This document shows positions 23,507 through 33,650 of a stretch of DNA of 64,000 nt, piece after piece (position 1 is the first letter of the stretch; every line of letters starts with the position of its first letter). The translations under genes were made by a program, and so were the position numbers. The notes under the pieces are model-generated. The model worked only from the letters and a program-made list of their open reading frames with translations, did not search any database and was not told the DNA's origin. This DNA is from Piper betle (lineage: Eukaryota > Streptophyta > Magnoliopsida > Piperales > Piperaceae), in assembly GCA_033002965.1 (NCBI GenBank), contig JAURVB010008945.1, positions 1 through 64,000 of the forward strand, written 5' to 3'.

Positions 23507-24763
23507 GACTAGTGGAAAAAGGCCCCTTCGTCACTAAAATTTTCAGAGACAATTGATCCCTTTTCATTGACAAAAAAGACTCTTTGTCACCGAAAGTTTC
23601 ACTTACAGAAGCTTTCGTAGCTAATCGATTCGGTGGGAGAACCAGAATAAATTGTCACTATTTATTTTTTGTAACGAAAATACGGTGGAAATTGTCACCG
23701 AAGTATCACCAAATTTTAGTGACAAAATAATAATGGAAAGTCACTTAAATTAGTAACATAGTTTGGTAGTTAAGATTGTCACTAAATTTAGGTGTCTATT
23801 CGGTAGCAGTTTGGTGACAAAATTTGTGAAATTAAAATTAAAAAAATGGTGCACTAAGCGGCTCATCATTGGTGGCGTACACACGTGGGCGCCATCATGC
23901 CATGTACATGCAGACGCAGCAAGTGGGTGGCCGTGGTGGTAGGGGCGGCCGTGGTGGTAGTGAAGGATGGTAGACTACGATGTTGGTAGTCGTACGGCGA
24001 CAAACAAGGGCTGGAGCTACATGACAGGAGCAATGCGGCCATAGTGGCACAATTGGCCGTTGGGGTGCCCTAAATCTTTTAAAATATTTTGAATTTAGCC
24101 ACCGAAAAACAGTGGCTATTCAGTAACAAATTAAATTATCACTGAATCATTCAATGACTATTCAGTGACTAATTTGAAAAAATGACGATACTAATTTTTC
24201 GGTAGCCAATTTTTTGTGTCGTCAATTTTGTTACCAAAAAGGTGGCTATTTGGCGACAAATTGAATTGTCACCTAAATATTCGATGGCTATTTAGTGACT
24301 AATTTTTTAAAAAAAGTCTACATCAATTTTTCATTAGCTAATTTTTAGTGTCATCAATTTTACCACTGAAAAATTATGCCTATTCAATAACTAATTAAGT
24401 TATTGCTGAAATATTATGTGGCTATTTAGTGACTAATTTGAAAAAAATGGCACAAATTTTGGCTAATTTTTGGTATCTTCAATTTTGCCACCAAAAAATA
24501 GTGGTTATTTGATAACTAATTAAATTGTCACTGAAATATTCAATGACTAATTTGAAAAAAAATGACACAAATTTTTCGGTGGCTAATTTTTTGTGTCATT
24601 AATTTTGCTACCAAAAAACTATGGTTATTTGTTAACTAATTAAATTGTCACTAAAATATATGGTTGTTATTTGGTGAGTAATTTGAAAAAAAATGACACC
24701 AAGTGATTAGTTGGTGACAATTCGCTGACAAATTTCGGTGAAAAAACTCATTTTCAACTAGTG
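23507..24763. mobile_element. Non-autonomous CACTA element
   Basis: The right end read inward is CACTAGTTGAAAATGAG. The left end is GACTAGTGGAAAAAGGCC, the same terminal repeat with C to G at base 1. Both sides are flanked by TAA (23504-23506 and 24764-24766), the 3-bp duplication expected for this superfamily. Subterminal copies of a (G)GTGACAA(A/T)TT-type motif occur in both orientations. About 24100-24700 holds roughly five diverged units of about 125-130 bp ('GTGACTAATTTGAAAAAA', 'TGGCTATTTGG'). A GC-rich piece lies at 23860-24060. There is no transposase frame. Confidence 0.8.
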
Positions 24764-24818
24764 TAACTATCCACTAGAGTCAACGACTACTATTAATTGG
24801 TAGGTATAATAACTAGAT

Positions 24819-25354
24819 TAAGAGCGGTAGTGGACTCAAAATCTCCGTAATCCATCCATGTGTTTTAATAAGTAAATGGACATTTTTTTAGAGTCGTTCA
24901 GGTATGGACATAGCTATGGACATATTTTTAGTCCAAGTAATAAATGGATATGGCCGCAGACTTATATGTGGCGTGTCCACTATAGTCTATGTCCATTAAT
25001 AATATATAAAGAAGATAATAATTTAAAAATGTGTCAAGATTTTACTAATAACTATGAAGATTTATACTCCTTATCTATTGAAAAAAATGATTTATTAAGT
25101 TTAATCTAATATTATTTATTTTAATCTAAAAATATTTATCAAGATTTTTAAGTGGATAATATATTTAGTGGAGTCATTTGAGAATAAAAATTGTGGAACA
25201 ATTACATTTTATTTTGGTATTAATTTTTAGAGATATTTAATTTTTGGATAATTATTTTTCATAATTGCTTATGTATTTTCTTTCACTTTTTATTTCTCAA
25301 TGTACAAGTTATTAAAATAATAATGACAATATTATGTTATTTTATTGACAAGTA

Positions 25355-25418
<64 letters not shown>

Positions 25419-25589
25419 CGCGCGCGCGCGCGCGCGTGGAGTAGGTAGGTGAAAAATTATTTATTTATAATATTATCCACTTGTCCGTCTATTTGACCAT
25501 TTGTCCATAATATACGGACATTGTTGAAATTAATGGACTTGGCATTTGACTCATCTTACCATGTCCATGTCCGTCCATTACCACCCCTA
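24819..25589. mobile_element. Non-autonomous hAT element
   Basis: The right end read inward is TAGGGGTGGTAATGGAC and the left end is TAAGAGCGGTAGTGGAC (13 of 17 match). Both are flanked by a perfect 8-bp duplication AACTAGAT (24811-24818 and 25590-25597), as expected for hAT. The TAGGGGTG terminus is common in plant hAT miniature elements. The interior is rich in ATGGACA/TGTCCAT motifs. It carries no transposase; a 77-codon frame at 24876 is not credible as a gene. Confidence 0.9.
25357..25436. repeat. Compound (TA)n(TG)n(CG)n tract
   Basis: TA repeats to 25402, TG repeats 25403-25418, CG repeats 25419-25436. This gives 80 bases of strictly alternating purine and pyrimidine inside the hAT element. 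Confidence 0.95.
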
Positions 25590-25632
25590 AACTAGATAGT
25601 CTACTTGGAGATTTATTGACTCTTAACATTGT

Positions 25633-25726
25633 AAATGTAGTTAAATTTTTCATAAAGCTACTAACAGTTCGTTCTTAGATTTATAAAATAAATGTAGTTA
25701 AATTTTTCATACAGCTACTAACGGTA
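25633..25726. repeat. Short direct duplication
   Basis: AAATGTAGTTAAATTTTTCA followed by TA(A/C)AGCTACTAAC occurs at 25633 and again at 25690. Confidence 0.85.
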
Positions 25727-25943
25727 ATGGAAGCCCTACATAATCATGAACTTTAGCTTAAAGCATAGGTGTAATTATTGAAAACACCTTAAAATATTTA
25801 TCTTGATCGGTTATTGGATATATAGGTTCAAGCTCTTCATTAAATTAAAAGATCATCCATGTGTATCGAATTCTTTATTTTATTAAATTTTAATTAATAT
25901 TTTTAATTAATCGAATATATTTTGTGATTATTATACCATAGGA

Positions 25944-25948
<5 letters not shown>

Positions 25949-25985
<37 letters not shown>
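25949..25985. repeat. (TA)n microsatellite
   Basis: About 37 bp of TA repeats immediately left of a GC-rich block. Confidence 0.95.
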
Positions 25986-25989
<4 letters not shown>

Positions 25990-25992
<3 letters not shown>

Positions 25993-26530
25993 GGTAGTTG
26001 GGTGCGCTTGGACAACCAGGTCTGACCAACAGCGGCTGGACCTAGCCGGCTACGGCCAGATTTGGTCGCACCTTGAAAAAAATTATGCTACTGTCGAAGC
26101 TGGCCGCAGTCGGCCAGGTCTAGCCTAGTCTGGCTGACGCCTTGCAATGCAATGCCATCGACGCCGCCCATTGCCCTTGATCCTGATCTACTGCCCCCAG
26201 ATGCACCCAGGATGTGGGTGTGGTGGCCCATAGATGTGGCCGACGCCTAGATGCTAATCTCAACGCATCCAAATGGCCGACACCCCCACCCACTGTCCTT
26301 GACTCCGATCTGCCGTCCCACTCACAGATCTCAACACAGCCTAGCCGCCCCTTGTCGCGCACCCCCATCCCTCACACGGCCCATTGCGGCTAGGCCCGGA
26401 TGTGGTTGACACGGCCGTGCAGCGGCCGCCGTGTCTGGCCGCCTCACAACTTTGGCCTGTGGGATGCCAGACAAGGCCAATTGATGCCGGATGTGATCGG
26501 CACGGCAGCACAATGACCGCCACTGCCAAG
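25990..26530. other. GC-rich transposon-like block
   Basis: Composition and short phrases (GGCCAGATTTGGTCG, CTAGCCGGCTACGGCC) resemble the GC-rich interiors of the inverted-repeat elements at about 30.5 and 61.6 kb. Frames on both strands look compositional only. Confidence 0.35.
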
Positions 26531-26616
26531 TGGTATTTAATTTTTTTAATAAATAGAATAGATCTAGGTCGTCTTTATAATTGGGCGACCTACATTAAAA
26601 TATAGTACAGGAATGC

Positions 26617-26634
26617 CTCCGTGCACGCACGGAG
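26617..26634. other. Perfect 8-bp hairpin
   Basis: CTCCGTGC-AC-GCACGGAG. Similar GTGC/GCAC hairpins are found near Helitron-type ends, but no CTRR end follows closely, so assignment is open. Confidence 0.4.
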
Positions 26635-26910
26635 AAACATTGTACCTATATATATATATATATATCAAATAAAAAGCAAGCCAATTCTCTTCAAGAAGCA
26701 AATTATTATTACAGATAACATTGATACGAATGCATAATTAAGAACATTATACATTTATCGATCCCAAAGAAACTACTGCTTCCACACTTGGGACACAAAA
26801 ATATTGCAACTTATAATAATACATAAATAAATAATTATGCATATTCTCAAGTAAACTAATACAACCATCCCCATGCATGCAACGTACCCTTTATCACTAC
26901 CTCAACAAGC

Positions 26911-27882
26911 TCAAGGTATCTTCCCTACCCATCCACCGCCGCCTCCCCACCCACCTACACCGCCGATCGCCCCGCCCTCCCAAAACCCGCCACCAATGCC
27001 ACTTCCGGTCCCGCCACCATTCGCCACCACACCACCGGCTCCGCCTCCCACACCGCTACCACCTCCGTACCCACCACCAGCTCCGGAACTTCCCCTACTC
27101 CTCCAACTCCTCCGTCGATCCCACTGCCGCCTCCGGTTCCACACCCACCGGCTCCGGCTACTCTACCGCCTTTCCCGTACCCGCCACCGGCACCTCCACC
27201 ACCACCACTTGCACCACTACCACCTCCGCCGCTGTGGCCTACAACGCCACCATGTCCACGGCCATAGCCGGAGCCGCCGCCTCCACCCTTACCATAGCCG
27301 CCACCTCCACCCTTACCATAGCCGCCGCCGGCTCCCCTCCACTTCCATACCCGCTGCCGTGCCCAGCTCCACCTCCGGCCCCACCACCGTGCCCATATCC
27401 ACCACCTACACCAGCACCCCCACCGGTGCCTCCTCCCCCAACTCCTCCGCCCAACCCTCCACCCTTCACAATCCCACCGCCAACACCACCCGCGCCACCG
27501 ACACCGCCTGCGCCGCCTAGGCCTCCGAGGCTGCCGAGGCCGCCGATACCTCCACCCTTCACAATCCCACCATCAATCCCACCACCACCGGGTCCTATCC
27601 CGCCACCAATCCCTCCCCCTTGAAGATCCCTCCCCCAAGTCCACCACCATTGTATATACCTCCTCCTACTACACCTCCAATCCCAGGGTACCCGCCGATC
27701 CCACCGCCCCCCAAGCCGCCTGCTACCCCGTGCCCACCACCGATTGGAAAGAACGTTTTCTGGTCTTCCAAGGTGCCATCTTTGGGAGTGGCTCTGGCAA
27801 GCACAGTCGCCCTGAGAAGATGGGAGCAGATCAATAGCAACATCAATTTCAAGACTGCCATTGATCTGATTGTGAGTGTCAT
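26911..27882 (-). CDS. Secreted glycine-rich protein with frameshifts
   Basis: The start is the ATG at 27882, 42 bases downstream of a TATA box. Residues 1-30 form a signal peptide with core AVLKLMLLLICSHLL. A TPKDGTLEDQKTFF segment follows, then a Gly-rich domain (GGGHGVAGGLGGGGIGG). The Gly-rich reading passes through three frames to a TGA at 26911. Shifts occur at C-runs of the plus strand (27615-27619, 27334-27337, 27092-27095), each one base short of keeping frame. Without them the product would be about 324 residues, close to the 333 of the 44 kb paralogue. Such proteins are exported to the cell wall. The opposite strand is proline-rich only as a shadow. Either consensus error or early decay would explain the breaks. 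Confidence 0.7.
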
Positions 27883-27923
27883 AGCTTGTTTGTGATTAAT
27901 TGTGGAGGGAAGGGAAGAGGCTG

Positions 27924-27932
27924 TATTATATA
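27924..27932 (-). promoter_or_regulatory. TATA box of the 27 kb glycine-rich gene
   Basis: The minus strand reads TATATAATA, 42 bases upstream of the chosen ATG. This supports that start over in-frame codons further upstream. Confidence 0.6.
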
Positions 27933-28089
27933 GGTGAATGGGGACGTTTGTGTGATTTGATTGCACTGAATGCTTCCAACTACTCAACAGATAAGAAGTT
28001 TAATGCGCGTCGAGCTTTTCATCACTATTTGCTTGTGGCTGTAAATATTTGCCTACTTTTCCCTGCCAATTCCTTGCATGAAGTAGTGT

Positions 28090-28549
28090 GAATAATGTGA
28101 CGAAGAATTTCGACAGTCTGTAACTTTATGATTTTCTGATGATCATTGTACTTGCCCGTCACAAAATTCCTGCGGTTGTGATCAGATCTTTTATATATAA
28201 AAATTTATATGAGCTATGTTTATATATATTTAATTTGAACTTTTTAATGAGTTTTATAAAATAATATTTATATATATTAAAAGTAAGGTGCATAAATAAG
28301 AAATAGATAAAATTTTCTTTTTTTAATATCATTATCACCTACTTTTAAATTTTCAAAAGATGCACAAGTTAATAGATATTTTAAAATTAATTTTTATTAT
28401 AATTATTTTGATAATTAAGATGAAATGATTAGAAACATTAGATTGTGTTGAAATTTTATAATTACCCTTATTATTTATTATTTTATTTATCTATATAATT
28501 TTTAAATTGTAAGACTCACTAAATTACTCAAAATAAAAGTGTAACTCAC

Positions 28550-28592
<43 letters not shown>

Positions 28593-30240
28593 TATCTTTA
28601 TGACCAAGAGGTTGAATCAATCATCTTAAGAAGAATTAGGCAAACAATGTGGATACATAATGGGAAAATGAAATTTCCATGAAATAGAAACAAATGAAAC
28701 ATTTTCATAAAAATTCTCTTAGAATCGAGAATAAAATTTTTATTCTGTACATGTCAGATCATGAATTAGTAAATGCATCTAATTTCCAAAAAAGTCTAAT
28801 TGTTTCAAACTTTTTTTGTGGAATGAGATATTTACAGAATCCCTATGAATAGGATCAACCTTATTCCATGGTATTTCCATGAGATTTCTCTTTCTTGTTC
28901 TTAATTAAGCAAGCCCACGAGTGCACTTTCTATTTCAATATTCTGGGTGATGCAGGTATTTGCATACTTATTGACTTGTAAATGCATATGGGATTATTTA
29001 CTGTTTAGGCATGCAATATATTATTGTGTTTTATTGATCATCAAATTATGGCTAGGTTGGTTTCGCCTGCAATTTTACTTATGGTATATTTGGTTGTTCT
29101 AAAATTGTATAAAAGAAATGTAAACTTAAAAAGTAAAAATTTTCTTGTGTTTGAATGTCTTAAAATTTAATTAAAATGAATTTTAATTTTAGTCAAAGTA
29201 AGTCCACGTTAAAATTTTGCAAAGTAATATTTTCTTATAAAAATAAAATAAATTAAGGAAAATTTTAGGAGAGACTTGCACATGGGGGATGAACATTTCA
29301 TTTTCACTTTATTTTTCTACTATCCAAGCATGTAAGAGAACTTTTAAAAATTTTCAGATCATTTTATTTCATAGTATTTTCATTTTCTATGATTTTTTTT
29401 TCATTTACACTATTTGCATGTCAATTAAATAGAACCTTAATAAATCAAGATTATAGTAGTTCAATGAAATGACACTGTACATCACCTTATATGCAACAAA
29501 TGACAGGCTACTACTTCACATGGAAGAGTGTGTGAGAAATAAATCCGTGCGGTAGGGCATCGATCGGTGGATCAAATCATGAATACAATTATCATGCAAA
29601 TTGTTATAAGAGCCAACCAAAAGAAATGAAAGCCAGACCATGCTTTCCCTTGTGAAGTTTATTTATTTATATATAACAAAAAACAAGGCCACCTTCCACT
29701 GAAATTGGCCAAGACACTATGCCATCCACGACTTAAATTTCTGATAAACTTTGATTTTATAGATTTTTTTTGTTAAATAGACTTAAATTACTGATAAACT
29801 TTGATTTTATAGATATTTTTTTGTTAAATAATAAAATATACTATAATAATTTAATATATTGGATATTAATTTTGATTGAATTTGGCTAAAAGATATATTT
29901 TAATTGGAAGAAATATAAAACAATAATTTAATGTATTTTTTTATTATATTTTGATTAGTTAAATTTCTTACTTTTCATATCAATATTGAATTTCCCTTAT
30001 TAATAAGAATAGATAAGGTTTATTTTTCTATCGTTCAAATGACTGACCCGTGCATTATCGCATGATACGTAAAACTAATGGCTGATAGTCATAGATAGCG
30101 TCGGGTTCATGCACATATGGTACGTGTACGTTGGTAACATATTTCATGGTAAAATATTGGTAGTTTATATTCAAGTGCGGTCCTCTTTCTTTAATTTCTT
30201 CGTACTACTTTTCATTCAATTACCACTCGGATTTTGCTTG
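28090..30240. other. AT-rich intergenic DNA, no gene seen
   Basis: It contains a (TA)n tract at 28553-28589 and a 50-bp tandem duplication at 29730-29830. A GTGCATTATCGCATGATACG imperfect hairpin lies near 30052. Confidence 0.5.
29730..29830. repeat. 50-bp tandem duplication
   Basis: Two units begin GACTTAAATT and end TTGTTAAATA, at 29730-29779 and 29780-29830. Confidence 0.9.
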
Positions 30241-30269
30241 ACCACTAGGGCAAAGACAAAAATGAATAT

Positions 30270-30415
30270 CACAATAAGACATTTTTAAAGAACTTTTTTA
30301 CAAGAAAAGATATAATTATTTTTTATATTGCCAAGTGAAAAATCAGGCTTAATTATCAGAAAAAGGTGAAAAATATGAATTGTCTAAATTACACTGACTT
30401 TAAAAAATCAACAAA

Positions 30416-30477
<62 letters not shown>

Positions 30478-30835
30478 CTATAGCGCTGGGCAACTGGCCA
30501 ACGCTTGGCCTAGGGGGTGCTGGATCTAACTGCCCTTGGTCTAGGGGTGGCCCAGATTTGGCTGCCAACTGCCCAAGTTTCAATCAGCCTAAGGGCAGCC
30601 AAATCTGGCCAACCCGGGCAACTAGCTCCCCACCTAACCCCTCAACCTAAGGGTGGCTGACCAAGACCACCAAAGGGCAAACCTTTTTTATTTTAAAATT
30701 TTATTCTACTATAAAACCAACCTAATGATAGTTTTATCATTATAATAAAAATTCTTTTGATAATTAGCTTTGATTCTCCCCACCTAGTAATATTATTTTG
30801 GTTAAAAAGTCTTTTTCCAAGTTTTATTAAGGCCA
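30270..30835. mobile_element. Inverted-repeat element with GC-rich interior, copy A
   Basis: The left arm 'AAAGAACTTTTTTACAA', 'TATATTGCCAAGTG' and 'CTTAATTATCAG' pairs with the reverse complement of the right arm: 'AAAAGACTTTTTAACCA', 'ATATTACTAGGTG' and 'GCTAATTATCAAAAG'. The arms are roughly 90-100 bp and imperfect. The interior has a (TA)n tract (30421-30476) and then a GC-rich segment (GGGCAACTGGCCAACGCTTGG). A second copy with the same arms is at about 61.4-61.97 kb. No transposase. Family unknown; Mutator-like miniature elements are one possibility. Confidence 0.55.
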
Positions 30836-32128
30836 CTTTTCTTTAATCTTCTCTGCATCAATTTTAAAAATAAATTCTAAATTGCATTTTTATATTTAAA
30901 CATATTTGAAATTAAATAAAAAAATGAAAAAACTTCTTCCCACCCTTGAAAGGGCTTACCCGCATAGAAAAGTTTCTCCACTTTTTAGATGGCGAAAATT
31001 TAAAATTTAACATATATTTACCCCCAAAATATTTCTAAATAAAAATAAAAATTATAGTTATTTTTGCTGTCAAAATTGGCACAAAAAAGGTGGACACGAC
31101 TATTTCTCTAAAGTGAGAAAAAATTTTTTTCTTTTTTGTAATACGTGTAATTTTGTGTTATTCAGTAAAACGAGTGGGTTAGTAATTATCTATTATTGTA
31201 AGGAAAATTTTGTAGTGCGTGTAATTTTGTGTTATTCAATAAAACGAGTGGGTTAGTAATTATCTATTATTGCAAGGAAAATTTTTGAGCGACCACACGG
31301 TTCTAGCCAAGAATAAAAATTCCCAAGTCAACTTTCAAGTCTTAGAATAAAAAGTACTTTAAACATCATTATAATTCTTTATACTTTGATTACATTGAGA
31401 TTGAAAGGAATAAAAATAAATATTGACATCACATTATATTTAATGCAAAATTAATATAAATGATTTTATGTAAGTTTGGGGCAAAAATAATAGTATCAAG
31501 TTTGGATTCAAGACTCCGAAGATAAAGAGGAACATGTAAGATTATTTATTAATTTAATAATGAATTAAATTTCATTATGTTTGGTTTAAGGAGAAATAAA
31601 AAGTCTAGATTTTGAATAGTGACAGTTATAATATGGATAATTAAATAAACCTGGTATTGGACTACATGTTATCCTCTTCTTTCTCTTGTAAAAGAAGTAC
31701 TAATGTAGTTGAAAAATATTCTAAAAGCTATCTCTCTAGGGGTTGAAGAGAAACACTGTAGGTTAATGTGAAGAATGAAATATATCTTTTTTTACTTCTC
31801 TTTTAAGTATTAAAGCATGAGAACTCTGAGCCAAATTAAAAGATTAAGAGTTGGGTGATACTAAAAAGCTTAGAGAGCAATATTATTATTGCTATAAATA
31901 ACAATAAGCCTCATATATATGAAGTATATAACTCATATAGCTTATATGAATTACAATTTCTATTTGAAATAATTTAGCGAGGCTTATTACTCAAAATCTA
32001 CATAATACTTGAAGATTTTGAAATCAATCTAATGCTCTTAACCACTCCAGTAATCTTCATAAAAATAAATTGTAAAATATCTTTAAACTAGTGTATTTTT
32101 AAATAATATTGTATGATCATTTTAATGT

Positions 32129-32177
<49 letters not shown>

Positions 32178-32815
32178 ACCTCTTACTTATGTGAGCTATA
32201 TTTTTCCATGTGAATAAACCTGATTACATGGGAATTAATTATTAAAAAATATTCAAATAAAATATGTTCTAATTAGAGATATAGCCCATATGATCAATAT
32301 TATATAAGATGTAGTTTATCTTAATTTGTTTCATCAAGATAATGTGAGTCTGATCGAGAGATCCAACTTTAGAGCCCGGCCACTAGAGTTAGTTCAAAGT
32401 TCCAACTTCCACGAAACAATACAAATATATCTAAGATCTGACTAAAAATTAAATGAAATGATTGAGCATGCTTGCGTCTACTTTAATTGGCTATCTAGAC
32501 TCCAATAAAGCTTCATATTTTTGTATAAAATTAAAGACTTAAGACATATATTTAATATATATTATATTTACTTCCATAAATAATTAACATAATAAGTTGA
32601 ATGATCTTTAATGATGATATAATTTGTTTAATATATGCTTGCAGTATTTTATATGCAAAATTATGCAAATTAAAATATCTTGAGTCTGGAAATAAGATAT
32701 TAACATAAATTATACATTAGCAAATATAAATTGACTTGATTCAGCTAGTTACATCTTAATTGATAGTAGAATGTACTGGACAAGTATTTGTGGTTGTTAA
32801 CTCGGCTCAACTCAA
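30836..32815. other. AT-rich intergenic DNA, no gene seen
   Basis: Contains a 74-bp tandem duplication (31138-31285) and a (TA)n tract (32131-32175). Confidence 0.5.
31138..31285. repeat. 74-bp tandem duplication
   Basis: Two nearly identical units (CGTGTAATTTTGTGTTATTC, then AAAACGAGTGGGTTAGTAAT) at 31138-31211 and 31212-31285. Confidence 0.95.
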
Positions 32816-32819
32816 AGTC

Positions 32820-33650
32820 AATGTTATGATCAAATGTTTGGTAACAGGTTATATGTTCTGTGCTTTGCACTGTCAATTGCTGCCAGTTTTTTTTATTTAA
32901 ATTTTGGTCTTTTCTCATTGGATCTGGCAGGGACTTAGTCTACATAGTATACTTGCAATTAATTAATTTGAGTTTTGTTGTATTAAATGGTACTATATGG
33001 TTGTTGGGAAATTCGATTGAAAAGTAGTGGAAATTGGATAAAAATTGAATGTCCTGATCAAATTTTTGCTGGTAGGGTATGGTTTTATGATTTTAACTTC
33101 GAATTGCTGCCAGGTTTTTTATTTAATTGATGGATTTCTTGTGCGGTTGCGTTCTATAGGTTGTTTGAGCTTTGAAATATCTTTTAATGTGGCCTTCCGC
33201 GTCATTCTTTTGCTCATTGTCATTGGGCATTTAGTTATCTAATGACACATGTGCAGTTACTGTGGCCACTTTGGCATCAAAGAGTTGTTTGGATTAGGGG
33301 CTCTGGCTGGGCCTCTTTGTTGTATTGATTATGTGTTTGTTGTGAAGATTTGATTGGAAAGCAGTCGAAATTGTCTAAAAAACAGTGTTTTGATCAGATT
33401 TTTGTTGATAGGACATAGTTTTGTGTATTGTTCTTTGAATTGCTTCTAGTTGTTTAATTTATTTTCATGGGTTTCTTGTGCAATTGTATTTTATAGGTTG
33501 TTTGTTTGAAGTATCGTTTGAATGGGACTTCCACATCAGTTTCTTGCTCATTGTCATTGGGCATTTAGTTATCTAATGATGCAACTGTGGGTATTGTGGA
33601 AACTTTAGCATCAGAGAGTTTTTTGGATTAAGGTTTTTGGCTAGAGCTGT
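32820..33650. repeat. Tandem array of about 335-bp units
   Basis: Units starting about 33000 and 33335 share 'GAAAAGTAGTGGAAATTGG/GGAAAGCAGTCGAAATTGT', 'TCATTGTCATTGGGCATTTA' and 'GTTATCTAATGA'. A partial earlier copy at about 32825-32930 shares 'GAATTGCTGCCAG'. The array is non-coding and lies just upstream of repeat R copy 4 and the transporter relic. It may have been the upstream region or an intron of that gene. Confidence 0.75.

Noticed and set aside
23507..24763. CRISPR-like or satellite array
   Set aside because: Units are diverged and contain the element's own subterminal motif. Ends and the TAA duplication identify a CACTA element.
26873..27623. Long proline-rich frames on the plus strand (215 and 248 codons)
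   Set aside because: They are the complement of the glycine-rich gene. Only the minus strand has a signal peptide, TATA box and family motif.
30366..30650. Tyr-Ile repeat frames over the TA tract
   Set aside because: Translation of a microsatellite.
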